DNA of 64,000 bases from Batillaria attramentaria (GCA_018292915.2 JACVVK020000032.1:282501-346500), one strand, 5' to 3'; shown: positions 1 to 12,320, counted from the stretch's first letter. Made by a program: numbers and translations. Notes: generated from the letters alone by a model not told the origin.

Positions 1-1
1 G

Positions 2-67
2 AGCGCCATGATGACGACCAGCCAGGTCCCTGGTGTGACAGTGGTCAACCCCGCCAATCGTTACTGA
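2..67 (+). CDS. C-terminal end of an upstream claudin-like gene (copy 0), partial
   Basis: Reading codons from base 2 gives 21 residues ending SQVPGVTVVNPANRY and TGA at 65-67. Copies 1 and 3 end TQVPGVAVVNTQNGY and AQVPGVAVVNTQNGY, so this is the last part of the final exon of a fourth family member whose body lies left of the window. It is in the same orientation as the other copies, which extends the tandem array. Only the cytoplasmic tail is seen, so nothing can be said of its integrity. Confidence 0.8.
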   Translation, partial: SAMMTTSQVPGVTVVNPANRY

Positions 68-287
68 GCACCGGCTCAGTGTTGATTAGCGTGAGTGTGT
101 CTCCCGCTTTCATGTAGAAGGCCAAACACAACAACGGACGTTTTTAAGTTTCTAACTGTTGTTATATACGGCATTAAAACACAAGCGTTACAACTCAATT
201 TTAAACAGTTATTTACAGTTTGATGCTACTGCCGGGGGGTTAGGGGGGGGGGGCTGTAGTACCAAAGCACCTTTCTTAGATCCGGCC

Positions 288-336
<49 letters not shown>

Positions 337-657
337 AGTCAAGTCAGTGACTGCATGGTGCCTTTTAGACTGACGAACTCTCATTATGACGATCTCTCAT
401 TATGCAAGAACAGCGTCTTCCGTGTTTCACTTTCAGTCAAACACTACCAAAGTTTACTAGAGAGAAACAGTGGATCGACGAGACATTATTATTATCATTA
501 TTATTATTATTATTATTGAAGTATGACAATAACGTACCCACTGAGTTGCTGAGTTTATCCACCCTTCTAAAGTTCTGACCACTGACACCGGTTTCTTTGT
601 TTTCAGTTGCATTTTTTTTTTCAAACCTGCCAACAACAACACACACACACACACACA

Positions 658-701
<44 letters not shown>

Positions 702-1425
702 AAGAGTGAGAGAGAGAGTTAGTGTGCCTTTAGTCTTGTACATCTTACATACTAACGTGTTTACTTTGATTTCTGCATATACTAACGTTTTTACTTTGAT
801 TTCTGCATATAGTTTAAACTAAATAGAGCAGTTAGAACCAGGAGAAAAACACGAGAAAGCCCCCAAAAATCTACTGCCAAAAATCTTGTGGTTTTTACTG
901 TTTTGTTTGTTTAGCTTTGTTTGCGGATACATTACTTCAATAGGGTTTTCGAATTTCTTGTTTTATGCCTTTACAATCACAGTGATCTTTGCTTCGTTTT
1001 ATTTTAATCGTTAGTTTTTGTTTTGGGATGTTTTGAGTGTTTTCGTGGTTGTAATAAAACGGTATGAAAGGTTTCTTGGATCTCTTCACTTTGTCTGGCT
1101 AGAGTTGGTTCACTCTCAGTTGAAATCGAAGTTTCAGGACGACAGTAAGCGGCACTTACAAGTAGCTAGAGAATCACTCACTGACTCACTCACACTCACT
1201 CACTCACTCACTCAATCTACCCATGAAAAACTTTGATATCGATGAGCCTCTGTCCAAAGAGGCGAAGGGAACTTTTGGCCTCCCACATGTACACTCAAAT
1301 ATTGACATTCTTTTCATACTTTAGTAATACATAACACTTGATATCACGGTTAAAGCATGCGTGGAGCTGTGGATAAACCCGTTCCCACCCTGTCACTGGT
1401 GCTCAGATTAGCGTTAGGGTTATCC
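68..1425. other. Downstream region of copy 0, no gene seen
   Basis: No open frame with coding character is visible. It holds (AC)n at 291-334, an (ATT)n-like run at 486-518, (AC)n at 640-698 with interruptions, and a (CTCA)n run around 1175-1213. A 30-base stretch around 762-810 is duplicated in tandem. It is probably 3' untranslated and intergenic DNA. Confidence 0.5.
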
Positions 1426-1740
1426 CCTGGGCCCGAATGTAAAACTCGAGGTTAATTTAACCCACCGCTACGGGCCTAACCCAGACTAGGACAAAACAAA
1501 CCCCAAAACAAAATTAAACGAAAAAGGAAGCGAACTGAGAAAGAACGACAAAAATCCTATAACGGCACCTTGCTGGAATGGACCCGCTTCCTGATTTGAA
1601 ACAAAACAAAACAAAAACCAGCAACAACAACAACAACAAAAAACCGCCAGAAAATTTAACCCTAGAGCTAGTTTAGTTCGAGGTTAGACTCTAACCCGGG
1701 GCTAAACTCCCTAACCCCGACTTTTATATGCGGGCCCAGG
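1426..1740. mobile_element. Small TIR element (MITE), 315 bp
   Basis: The left end begins CCTGGGCCCGAATGTAAAA. The right end, reverse complemented, begins CCTGGGCCCGCATATAAAAG, and imperfect pairing continues for roughly 40 bases through GGTTA/TTTAACC motifs. There is no coding capacity. A weaker inverted match (GTCACTG) lies just outside both ends, so the true boundaries may be wider. No clean target duplication was found. Confidence 0.55.
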
Positions 1741-2004
1741 TGATCAGTGACGGTACAATCGCTATGCTGAATAAAAACAAACGGCCTTGGTGCATTTACA
1801 CGAAGTACAGGAGGCCAACTATATACCAACGTCACTGGCAGGTTCTTGTTGTTGTCTGTTTGTTTTCATGTTACTGAGTGCAGGTTTGTTTTGTGTGTGT
1901 TTTTGGTTTGTTTGGGATTTTTTTTTTCTGAATGATCGTTTTCGAGTCATAAACAGGCTATGTCAACCTTCAGTTTTTGTGTACATTTCAGACCTATTGT
2001 AGCA

Positions 2005-2190
2005 AGTCCCTTTCCAACAGTGACAAGGGAGATCATACCAAAAACAGGACATCGACTCATGGGGAACATGGAGAAAAAAACCCAACATATTTTTAATGTG
2101 GTTTTCAGCCGCCGGCATTCGAACTCACAACCCGAGCGTCGGTAGTCCGCCGGCCCCACTCCGGCCATCAGGTCGGTCATCACTCATCAG
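2005..2190 (-). repeat. tRNA-derived SINE, family 2 (minus strand)
   Basis: On the - strand the sequence runs through a tRNA-like head with a B-box-like motif, GGTTGTGAGTTCGAATGCC, and then an unrelated body. It resembles the more common SINE in this window only in the tRNA-like part. The 3' boundary is not defined. Confidence 0.45.
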
Positions 2191-2399
2191 ACTTCCCACC
2201 GTAACCGTGGCTGATCAGAACTACTGCACCAAACAGAACTAACCTCGACTGAGAAAGTTGTCTTTCTGGGAACGGCTGAAGCTAACATAAAAAGTTCTTG
2301 GTCGTTCACAAAGTAAGTACTGCCGGCGGTTATACGCCTTGGCAACATGGCCGCGAAACCGGGCTGAAAACAAGTAATAACTGAAACAAACAATGAACC

Positions 2400-2507
<108 letters not shown>

Positions 2508-2914
2508 ACCGAACAACACAACACTGCAGCAAGAAAAAAGAGAGAGGAAAAAAATAAGGGTGATAACAAATTGACGGCCGGGACAACGACGAATAGGTCA
2601 GCACAAATAGTGGGCAGCCGGGAGAAAACGCAGAAAACTGAAGGCAAAAGAAGAATAAAACAAAACACGCGAAAAAAAAAAAAAAGACAAATAAAGTAAA
2701 AAAAATCGACTGAATGCGTCGCGGCATCAGTGACCGGCCACCAGCTGGTAAAGACTGATAAGAAATCAGTTCTTGGGTTGGCCGGATGGTTGCCGCTGGT
2801 TTAGCGGTGTTGTCATCTCCCAACCGACGCCAGACCGCTACTTTCACACCTGTTCAAATTTCAGACACATTTCGGAGTTCGAACCCGCGACCTGCTGGGA
2901 TCCAGGCTCGAGTC

Positions 2915-3071
2915 TGAGCTGGGATAGCCGAATGCCGGTAGAGCGTTGGACTCAGTCTCAGTGCTCGGGTGACGAGTCAGTTCGGATCCCGGCTGGAGCC
3001 GAATATTTGTACTGGCCGTTTTTCTCGTTGCCCCGTCTTTGACATCACCCACACGCGATGGATAAAGGACG
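2915..3071 (+). repeat. tRNA-derived SINE, family 1 (plus strand)
   Basis: The A-box-like piece GGTAGAGCGTTGGACT, a B-box-like GTTCGGATCCC, then the family body (ATATTTGT, TTGCCCCGTCTTTGA) and the tail GGACGTTAA are all present. Other copies: 17213-17384, 36005-36168 and 37213-37388, plus 3' fragments at 15900-15948, 36283-36335 and 57833-57884. In this copy the tail is interrupted by the hairpin at 3072-3160. Confidence 0.7.
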
Positions 3072-3160
3072 TTAACTCTTTGACGACGGAGCGCAATTGC
3101 TGACACACGATTTCCTATAAATCGTGTGTCAGCAATTGCGCTCCGTCGTCAAAGAGTTAA
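3072..3160. mobile_element. Perfect foldback element flanked by TTAA
   Basis: Two perfect 42-base arms (3072-3113 and 3119-3160) are separated by a 5-base loop. The outermost four bases of each arm are TTAA, so the element proper is CTCTTTGACGACGG... in inverted repeat with a TTAA target duplication. This is the signature of piggyBac-like or Kolobok-like MITEs. The TTAA used is that of the SINE tail (GTTAA then AC on the far side). Confidence 0.75.
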
Positions 3161-3507
3161 ACTTCTAAACACTCACCCAAAGCCGCTCATCCATCTCCGC
3201 CAGTGCGCCACCCCTCCGGACAACTCGGGCTCCCAAGTTCTGGTTTTCTGTCTTGGTTTATGAAAACCCATCTGCCAGCCACCAAATCGGGCTCGTATTT
3301 TATCTGTATTTGCTGCAGCCGCAGGCGCTGTAACAACCTGACTAATGAATCTGTTCAGTAGACGATAGGACTACGTACTCCCATTCCTGTGCCCAGAGTC
3401 TCTTCAGGTCAGCCAGTCCACGCGAGTTTTACTTCCATGCTGCATTGCCTTTCCGCAAAGGATCTCGCTCCCGTTTCTCACTACCATTTCAACTGGGTCA
3501 AGTTCAT
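3161..3507. other. No feature seen
   Basis: Unique-looking sequence between the foldback and the copy 1 promoter block. Its right part (about 3440-3507, with the phrase ACTGGGTCAAG) resembles 27240-27300 upstream of copy 3, so the duplicated segment begins here. Confidence 0.4.
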
Positions 3508-3738
3508 GTCATATCCTAGCCGCAAAGACGGCATTCGTGCTGCTGTGGAGCCAACGAGGTGACGCGGTTTTGATAACGGAGACGAGTGCGTGCGCGCCGT
3601 GCCGTCGGCGTGACCAATCAAACTCCCTTTTCATTTCCGTTCCCCTTTCCTTGGAAGCAGTTGGGTTTCAGCTGGGTTTCGGTTGTGTTTCTGTCTGGAC
3701 CACTGTCGGGAAAAGTACACGTGTTCACTTACAGTCCT
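3508..3738 (+). promoter_or_regulatory. Promoter and non-coding first exon of claudin-like copy 1
   Basis: This block is repeated at 16680-16863 and, more diverged, at 36600-36836, each time upstream of a claudin-like copy. All three contain a CCAAT-like box (GACCAATCAAA at about 3613) and a shared stretch CTGTCGGGAAAAGTACACGT, and all end in a splice donor (TCCT|gtgagtattt, exon end 3738). The first coding exon of each gene is preceded by an acceptor (cag|ATCAATAACGAG at 10763), so a spliced 5' leader is expected. Transcript evidence is absent; exon start is unknown. Confidence 0.5.
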
Positions 3739-4836
3739 GTGAGTATTTCTTCATGTTTCGTAGTGATATTTTATGCCAGAAGTTTGATCGCTAAGTTAGC
3801 TTACGCTTTCATGCTGTACAACTGTGTTGGAAAAGCAAGCCTCGTTACGAAAGAATCAGTGAAGGCTGCGCTTTGTTCTTGGGCGATGATTCACTGAGCA
3901 CGAGCAAGGCTGTGCGTGCGATATGCCGCACGGGGTTTGTGCGACATTTTACATCTCGTGTAAGTGGCCTTTCCCGCATGTTTTCCACGGCAGTGCATGT
4001 ACAGCCGGAGGTACATGTAACCACTCAGTGATGAAAACAGTTTCAAGGCCAGGGTTGCTGGTGTTGGTTTTAAGGAGAAAGATAACTTTATTCATCACTG
4101 CTGGGAACGGCTCAAGTCAGTTCATATTGATCGCCGTTTACTTTGTATGAACTGACTTGAACGCACTGATGTGGACCTGCTTTTAGTTAAATTTAGTCGG
4201 TGTACTTTGGAGAAAATGGACGAAATCAGTGACAATTGAAACAAAACAAAAACAGCACTGACTCGACACAGACAAGTGTGTGGACCACAGCAACACATCA
4301 GTTGCGTCCAAGAACAGTTTACAACTGAATGTGTTATCATTTCTGGTAACAGTCTCACTATACCGCTTCAGTCTTTCCTTGGTGTCGCGGAGGTGAATTT
4401 GGCGGGTGGGGGTGGGGTCACAGTGTGGTGGCCGGGATAATGTATACATTTCTAACAGTGACAAGGTTGTCGAGTCTGTGCCGGCTGAGAGCCGGGGGCT
4501 GATGCTACCAGTTTTTTTCTTTTTTTTCTTTTATGCTCATAGGTCGTTCTGAGCTGTTTTCTTGGTGTCTCATCACACCACTGAGACACCTTGCGGCTCA
4601 TTCGGGAGTGATAGTCCGTGTCCCCACCCCCTTTCGGTCCCCTGGCCGAAGACAAATTTGTCTGTAAAACTAAAAAGGACACCATAAAGTTGTTTGAACT
4701 TGAACCGTATAATTATTTATGATTTATGAATTATACAAGATGGAACAAGATGGCCACTGACCAGCCCAATATGTTGTTTCCATTTAATCACCTGCTGTCG
4801 TCACGGTCGTTCTTTTGTAATGCCATGTATACGGGA

Positions 4837-4839
<3 letters not shown>

Positions 4840-4888
<49 letters not shown>

Positions 4889-4890
4889 CA

Positions 4891-4923
<33 letters not shown>
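4840..4923. repeat. (AC)n followed by (CT)n
   Basis: Compound microsatellite; the + strand switches from CA to CT repeats near 4887. Confidence 0.95.
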
Positions 4924-4928
<5 letters not shown>

Positions 4929-5208
4929 GGAAACAACTGACCGGGCTTGTCAGACCAATCTTGGTTTTGGAAGAGAGACGTCAAGTTGTTTTCTTTGAAA
5001 TATATGACGTTTTCCTCATTGGGATGACGCATAATACATTTGACGTAATAACTTTGACTCGGATACATTTCTTGCAATGAAAGCAGCCCCATGAAAATTG
5101 AAGTGTTGCTGCTGCGCAGTGTAAAGATCGAATTTATACCGGCTCAATGTGTTTAACAGACAAGTCTGCGCGGCGAACGTTTTTTCACTATGTGTTATGT
5201 CTGCTGCG

Positions 5209-5245
5209 CGCGCGCGCACACAGACACACACAGACATACGCGCGC

Positions 5246-5281
<36 letters not shown>
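5209..5281. repeat. (CG)n, (CA)n and (GCAC)n compound array
   Basis: CGCGCG tracts alternate with CACACAGA and then a (GCAC)n run. It is potentially Z-DNA forming, and it is not coding. Confidence 0.85.
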
Positions 5282-5282
<1 letters not shown>

Positions 5283-5722
5283 GACTTGCGCGAGCCGCGT
5301 TTGTGCATGTGCTCCATTGAGACCTATGTGGTGTTCTCTCACTCTACTATGCTATTGAGTGAGAGTCAGTGGGAAAAACAAAGCTCACTACATCAATGAA
5401 ACTCCCGCTTTCCCCGTCTACAAATAGAGAACTTCCGAAAAGTGACGACACACCCCCACGTCAATCAAACATGACGTCGGCAAACTGACGCTGATACAGT
5501 TTTGCGTCAGTGCGCGTGTGCCTTTTCTGCGATGTTTGTGAGGCGTGTGGCTTGTGTAAAGGAAATGTGCTTCGAGTACAAATTTTCGAGTCAACTGACG
5601 ACAACGGCTGCAGTGAATTTTTCTAATTTTTTTGTATATTTTTTATGGCACCCCAGGCTCATTATCTATGTATAGTAGGAGCGATTTTGAGATCTAAAGT
5701 GTGTTCACCAGCACTTTCATCA

Positions 5723-6033
5723 GGTAGGTTGCGACCTAGTGTGGTGACCACTGGACTGAAGTTGGCCACCCAGGCCTCTTCTCTTTCTTTCTGTTGTGCT
5801 CCTTCCTGCGCACCTCGGCCTGTGAGCGAGACTGACTGCTGGAGCGCGACCATCCCTATTTTAAGTAACTGGGTAATGTTACGTCCGGGGCTAAGTTACG
5901 GGACTGGCAAACGCCTAGCACTACGGGGCGGGGTAGGTTGCGACCTAGTGTGGTGACCACTGGACTGAAGTTGGCCACCCAGGCCTCTTCTCTTTCTTTC
6001 TGTTGTGCTCCTTCCTGCGCACCTCGGCCTGTT
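5723..6033 (+). repeat. Direct duplication of a ~102-bp segment
   Basis: Bases 5723-5824 and 5932-6033 are near identical, from GGTAGGTTGCGACC to CACCTCGGCCTGT. They are separated by about 107 bp of different sequence. Confidence 0.85.
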
Positions 6034-6560
6034 GAGAGTCCGTATTCATGCTATCTATGTCCCAAACATGGAGTGGTTTAGGTAAATATTACGCCTTTAA
6101 ACGCCAGAAAGCCACTTTTTTTGAAAAGGGCGATAACTCGCAAATCATGTGTGCAATCGTACCTGGATCGGGCCTTCTATTCAACAATCTTGATTCATTT
6201 AGAAACCCCAAATTTGAAATCGATCGGTTCAGTATTTTCGGAGAAATAGGCATCTGAACTGGGTTCACATGCAATGTCAACTCAGGCTCGGTTTACATGA
6301 AAACTATAAGAGCGACCATTTTCTAGTAGTGAGTCAATTCAGAGTCCGTATTCAAGCTATCTACTGCCAAAAAATTGAGTGATTTAAATAAATATTACGC
6401 CTGTACACGAAAGACAACCAACTTGTCTCAAAAGGGCGATAACTCCCAAATCACTTAAGCAATCATCACACGCTTGAATCGTCTAATGTAACATTTTGAT
6501 AAATTTGGATACCCCAAATTTGAAGCCATTCGGTTAAGTATTTTCGAAGAAACGGGCCCG
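6029..6560 (+). repeat. Pair of diverged ~230-bp direct repeats
   Basis: Both halves (from 6034 and from 6340) begin GAGTCCGTATTCA. Both carry AAATATTACGCCT, then AAAGGGCGATAACTC, then ACCCCAAATTTGAA and GTATTTTCG, in the same order. The two units are clearly diverged, so this is an old tandem duplication or a two-unit satellite remnant. Confidence 0.7.
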
Positions 6561-6778
6561 GACACAATTCACACACACACGCACATCCACACAGACGGCA
6601 CTCAGGAGGAGGAGAACTGCGTTCGGAACATCATACGCGTCAGCATCGATGACGCAAGTTTTCTTACGTCATTGTCAGAGTTACACTTGCAAAATCGTCT
6701 CTGCGGGAGATCGGCAGTGACGTGCGTTTGTACCACAGATGCTTGCCCATGAACGTGGAAATTTTAGCCCGTCCTATT

Positions 6779-6808
6779 ATGTTGTTTCCATTACTATGGA
6801 AACAACAT
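6779..6808. repeat. Hairpin ATGTTGTTTCCAT, repeated at the other end of the window
   Basis: Thirteen-base arms with a 4-base loop (TACT). The same hairpin with the same preceding context (TTTAGCCCGTCCTAT) occurs at 63531-63560, so it marks the end of an interspersed repeat. Confidence 0.7.
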
Positions 6809-7510
6809 AAAAACGGCTATAAGTCCATCAGCAAGTTTGATTTTAATATTTGAATTGATTTGATCAGCGATCCAGTCAGTCAGTCAGTCAGTGAAAAGAA
6901 TCGAAATAGTACTAATGAACACCCCAGCTGAGCGTTTGCGAGACTTGGTGAGTAGGGTGTGTGCTGTTCAATGCTGTGCGGCGGCTTTGAGCCTTTATAC
7001 GTGTATTGCGTCTAGGGCCAGTCAGTATTGGCGGCAACTTTACCGTCTGACACGATTCATACTACTCATATTCATAATACTCATATAGCCAAAACACACC
7101 GTGGCAATTTAAAAAGAAAGGGTGTTGCTGCTGCAGATGCTTCACTGTTGTTATTGATCTGTCCGGGTCAGGGACTAAGCCGAAAAATTTACCTCATCCT
7201 TGAGGTAGCCTGCGGGCCGCTGTCGTGCTGTGCGCCAGAGAGCGTTTTGATTTTTCGGCATCGTCCCAATTACATTGTGACTGTGTCGTTGATCTGTGTT
7301 GCACAACAGCTGCCGGTTGGAGCATCAGATCGGAGTAGTCTAGATTGTACGGCTGTGATCTAGCGCTTTTAGCATGGGGTAGGGGGCAGAATCAGTCAAG
7401 TCAAGTCAAGTTTATTTTTCCAGCCCTCTAGGGGTACAGGAAAACAAAAATACAACAAAAACAGAAAAAAAAACAAGCAAAGAAAAAAAAAACAACCAGC
7501 AACAGGAAAA

Positions 7511-7579
<69 letters not shown>

Positions 7580-7714
7580 GCAAAATCAGGGGAAAAAACC
7601 CATATAAACACTCGCTCGCACATACGTTCTGACTGCATATAGATATACATTCACATATGTACTCGCTCGGGTCATAGTGCATACTTACATACACGCATAC
7701 GTACACATCAGTGT

Positions 7715-7784
<70 letters not shown>

Positions 7785-9725
7785 AGTCGTACATTCATAC
7801 GTGTGCATACGCTCGAATATAAGTAACAAAACGTACGCAGACACACCCTGATGCGCATGTAGACGTATGTATACACAGAACCTTCAAATACTTATGCATA
7901 TATACGCTGCACCGCCTCGCGGTGTGATTCGTGTTTGATACGAAAGGACTATGGACACGCACTCAGTTACAGTTGCATACTGCACTGCCAGCCTTGAACT
8001 TCAGCACGATGAAGCAAGTGTCAGCGTACAGTAGTACATGCTCTCAGCATACGTTACTGGTTTTCCGACAGCCTAGAGTTATTTATTGCTATGCAGGAGG
8101 AAAGGGGGGGGGGGGGGGGGGGGCAGTGATGTTGACAGGATTTTTTTTTTCTTCGGCGATTTAGCCGAAACAGCCATAAAAGTTTCGGCTTTTTACAGAA
8201 AGTTTCGGCTGTCTCTGCCGAAGCAGTTTCACCAATTCTTCGACTAGATTCCCTACTGTTACGTGCTCCCTCCACCTCCATGAATTAAAGAAGTTCTGTA
8301 AAGCTGCGTTTTCTTGGAAACTATGATTAGTCCAGCCAGCACAGGAATCTCGCAGAAACGGATCTAATCGAGCCGATTCACTTGTGAAATCTTCGGCTTG
8401 GCCAGCCGACATGGCAGACAGATTATCGGCTTAAAAACAAAAAATCGGCTTTTAGCCGAGATCCGACCCCAAACGACATCTCCGGGGGGGGGGGGGGGGG
8501 CATGCAAATTCATTTACAAGCTACAGAACACAAACAAACCCGGGGCATGTAGTAAGAACTATGCTAAATATAGTACAAAATATTTGCCCCGTTTTAAAGT
8601 TGTGTGCAGAATTTTTAAAAGGGGCAATCTGGGGCTTTTTGTTGGCTTTGTAAATAAGTTTCAAGCCAGGCTGGCTTGTGGGCTATTTGTATTCATGCGC
8701 GACTGGCACAAGAGCTAGCAGACGACAGAGGAGGGAGGGGGTGTGTGGTCGTTGCTAACATTGCAAAACTTGAAACCCGGAATATTGGAATTTGTTGACA
8801 TTTACTCTACACAGGAGTCTTTTCAGTGCTGTTGGATTTGTGTGATTTTATTTTTATTTTTATTTTTATTTATTTTTTATTATTATTTTTTTTTTGGGGG
8901 GGGGGGGGGTGAATTTTAAAGCATTTCTAGGTCGTCATACGCGACGTTAAGCCGGTTTAGATGTGGATGTGGATTTGTGGTCCTTGAGTTTTGCATTCGA
9001 CATGTGATGCGATGAGAGGCAGAGGCAGAGGCATTGTGCTTTTTGAGACTTTGGAACTTTGCCCACATAGATAACATTAGTCATTCACTGAATACACAAC
9101 GCGCACACTGAGTGCAGTGCAGAAGACCAGGAAGAAACCGAAAGTGACCTATGCACATGGTAATGGGTTTTACCACAGACGCTAGACTCGACCCCGCCAG
9201 TCGCAAGCCGGATGCGTACTCCTTGGTTTTGCCTCCGGTGGACGTAGTAATCTGGTTCTTGAGAAATTGTATCGGTCGGCGGTGATTCAGTGTCATCAGT
9301 CCATATCAGTCATTGGCTGTTTGAGGAAGATCTAGCAACAAGAAAATTTATTCAGTTCTCACCCCCCTCTCTCTCTCTCTCTCCAAACATTTGCTATTTA
9401 ACAGATTAGTCTTCATGCGTAAAATCACCCTCTCGGAAGCACCGGCCTATCTTTCTCATTTATTCAAACAAACACACAAGCCATACGGAACACTGAGGAA
9501 TGACCTACTTGTACCAAAGCCGCGTATAGATATATTCAAGTCATCCCTGTCGTACTCAGGCGCAACACATTGTACTGCCAAAACATATAAAGTCAGCCCC
9601 TACCCTCGGAACTTTCAAGACCCGGCTAGTAGCTTATCTTAAAAATACTTAAAATGTGTGCCTTGCCTCTGCTCCGAGAGCTGTTCATTTCTCCTTTTTA
9701 TCCTTCCTTTATTTTATTATTATCA
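6809..9725 (+). repeat. Left part of duplicated block shared with 37771-44905
   Basis: The sequence is colinear with copy 3 upstream DNA: 6809-7018 matches 37771-37990, 7018-7622 matches 38706-39308, and 7640-9725 matches 42665-44905. The gaps are insertions in the copy 3 side. Within it, 8150-8465 contains repeated CGGCT/AGCCG motifs bounded by long G runs (8105-8123, about 8485-8500). Confidence 0.85.
9391..9642 (+). pseudogene. C-terminal relic of a LINE reverse-transcriptase protein
   Basis: The 83-residue frame has the conserved tail order of LINE ORF2 proteins: APAYLSHLF, then GTLRNDLLVPKPR, then SSLSYSGA and a final short motif. In the family this region lies just after the RT domain. 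No RT domain precedes it, so it is a 5'-truncated or decayed copy. It is followed by a tail AATAAAG plus tandem TCATTG near 10118-10145. The same relic is at 44548-44817, so it predates the block duplication. Confidence 0.6.
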
Positions 9726-9931
9726 TTATGCTTTCTATAAATATACATTACATGTATATATCTAATCACTGCAAAATCAACATCTCAGTGGATGACACTA
9801 TTTCTTCCACTAACTTTCAGATAATCTATACAACTTTTGCCCACACTACCAGTGCTTTGATTGATTGTTCGGGGGTTATTTTCACCTTTTTATTCTTTAC
9901 CATCATTATGATATTATTTCCGCTTGAATTT

Positions 9932-10250
<319 letters not shown>

Positions 10251-10384
10251 ATGTGAGGGAAAGAGGGAGGGAGAGAGATTTTTTTTCCGACTTTCGTGTA
10301 ATATTTCTTTCGAGTAATTTTTCTTTATCTTGCCATTGTTTTTTCTTTCTTCTTCTTTTTTCTTGTATTTATTTTTTAGCTTGC

Positions 10385-10518
10385 CATTGTAGTCTCTCAT
10401 TTTTTGTAGCAACGGCTGATTGAAAATTAATCATTGTTTGGTTAAATCACTTCCGTTGGAAAATAAAGTTCGTTCGTTCGTTCGTTCGTTCGTTCTCTCT
10501 CTCTCTCCCTCTCTCTCT
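10385..10518 (+). repeat. Retroposon 3' tail with (GTTC)n and (CT)n
   Basis: AATAAAG is followed directly by tandem GTTC units and then CT repeats. The paralogous site at 45278-45410 is the same. Block 2 has AATAAAG followed by TTTCA units (18568-18606) at the comparable place. Confidence 0.65.
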
Positions 10519-10786
10519 GATTTTTCAAACACACGGTGGCCCGAACTACAGTTACATCCGCGCTGTGACAGGGATGTTTGTTAAGTGGTCATAATTAGTG
10601 CGCACTATACAATGATTAATATGCAAGTAGTAACTGCAGCAGAATGCGATCACTCTTCCCATACTATTACAGGCACAGTTCTCTCCCTTGCACCGTCCAC
10701 TTACCTATTCGCTCCCTATATACAAAATGATTATACAATTTTACTGTCTTTTGCCACCACAGATCAATAACGAGAGTCATTTCAAG

Positions 10787-12320
10787 ATGGCAGGCAGCTT
10801 CAGCACGGCCCAGAAACTGTCTCTGGCCGGGATGTTCATCGGCTCCATGTTATGCTTCGTCGGGCTGGGCGCCCCCTACTGGCTGGTGTCGGACATTCAG
10901 ATTGAAGGGCTGGGTGTTCCGGACAAGCTAGTGGGCGGTAGTGTCGGCGTCTTCATGGCCTGTCTGCAAGCGCTCGGCGAGAAGGAATGTCGCATGATTG
11001 ACATGAACGATGACATTCGTGAGTACTTGAGTAATGATTTTTCGGCAGCTTCCAGCTTGCAGGTTGGAATAATACCAATATTAATAACAATAATAAATGA
11101 TAATAATATTGATGATGATAATGATGATAACAACATTAACCACACCAACACCGCCACCATCATTAGCAACAAAAACAATAATGATAATACATGTAATAAT
11201 AATCACACCAACACCATCACTACCAACACCATCACTACCAACAACAATAATAATAACAACCGTATAAACACCACCACCACCACATCAACAACAACAAAAA
11301 TGATAATAATAAAATTAACCACACCACCACCATCACAGCCACCAAGTTGGCATTTAATCCCCGTTGCTTTTTTCAAAGCGTCGCGAGCTCCAACTGATCT
11401 TTCAAGTTTGTCAGGTACTCTAACTCTGCTATTTTTTTTATCTGCAGAGTGGCTGTACGTGACGAGAATTTGCGGCAGCGCATGCGTGTTGGTGGGCGGG
11501 ATCTGTGGACTGGTTGCCCTGTGTCTGGCGTGTTGTGGGCGGGGCTCTCGTTTCGTGCCCCTCGGGGTCGTCTGCTTTCTGGCAGGTGAGTGGTCCGGCT
11601 TCCGCAAAAAAGTATTTTAATGAAACTGTTAGAAGAAAGGCTTCCGCATCAGTGGTATTTCCATTGCACCGAGGAATTGTATCCTTCGACTGTGTAACTG
11701 GATCTGTTTGTGGACCAGGTCCATCACAGTCAAGGATACATCAAATGAGAGGCTCCCCAGTCTGACTGGGCTGAATTAATTTACGTCTGCGTGGATTTGA
11801 ATTTAGTGCAGTGGGAGTGTTGCACTTTGAATACATGTATACTCGTATTTTCTGCAGTGAGAGCCGTCAAGGAACCACTGACTGAGTTGCCTGCATTATG
11901 CACAGTCGCAGGAATCGCGGTTTTAAAACTGAAACACAAGGTTTACGGTTGTTGTTGTTGTTGTTGCAATACTTTAAGTGAGGTCTTTGTTTTGCAGCCG
12001 CTGCCGGTGCAGTAGCTCCAGCCGTCTTCGCCCACAACATGGACGTGTTCACAACCACCGTGATGAACGTGCACGTGGCCTCGTACGGCTGGGCCTTCTA
12101 CCTGTACTGTAGCGGGGTCGGCCTGCTGGGTCTCACCTCCATCATGGCCTGCTTCTCGGCCCCGGAGAACCCCATCGGCGGCATGGTGCTTGGTCATCCC
12201 GGGCCGGCGGCGGTCATCGTGACCCAGACCGGCGCGCACCCGTACCTCCCTCTGCAGGAGCCCGGAGCCCTGACTCAAGTGCCTGGTGTTGCTGTGGTCA
12301 ACACCCAGAACGGCTATTAA
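10787..12320 (+). CDS. Claudin-like four-helix membrane protein, copy 1
   Basis: Predicted coding exons are 10787-11018, 11448-11585 and 11998-12320, giving 230 residues; every junction is GT/AG and the frame closes. Features: TM1 (about 12-32, ending GLGAPYW); an extracellular loop with the claudin-type pattern W, then GVFMAC, eight residues, then C; TM2 (ICGSACVLVGGICG); TM3 (VPLGVVCFLAG); TM4 after the conserved ASYGWAF; and a cytoplasmic tail ending NTQNGY. This is the PMP22/EMP/claudin fold, whose members act at cell contacts or as membrane organisers; the exact role here is unknown. The start chosen is the first ATG after an acceptor at 10763, shared by all copies. Intron 1 carries AAT/AAC/ACC arrays. 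A likely poly(A) signal (AATAAAAG) lies at 13938. Confidence 0.8.
11070..11335 (+). repeat. Trinucleotide-rich (AAT/AAC/ACC) array in coding intron 1
   Basis: Mixed AAT, GAT, AAC and ACC units fill the intron; homologous arrays are at 19375-19712 and 45975-46235. Open frames of Asn/Thr or Val/Ile here are artefacts that read through the intron. Confidence 0.85.

Larger units (their letters stand above)
4772..6808. mobile_element. Insertion relative to the copy 3 block; possible TIR element
   Basis: Sequence up to about 4751 matches 37706-37770, and matching resumes at 6809 (37771 onward), so 2 kb here is absent from the paralogue. The segment starts near ATGTTGTTTCCAT (4772) and ends with the reverse complement ATGGAAACAACAT (6796-6808), suggesting a 13-base TIR. 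No transposase is visible. It contains two pairs of internal direct repeats. Confidence 0.4.

Noticed and set aside
1400..1740. Telomere-like GGGTTA/TTAACC motifs
   Set aside because: Only isolated units inside a TIR element, not a tandem telomeric array.
7514..7781. CRISPR-like array
   Set aside because: Eukaryotic dinucleotide arrays with no regular repeat-spacer structure; none elsewhere in the window.
11203..11607. Minus-strand and read-through frames across claudin introns and exons (also 19085-19948, 46103-46621)
   Set aside because: Shadows of the trinucleotide arrays and of the + strand exons; splice sites and conserved phases support the + strand genes.
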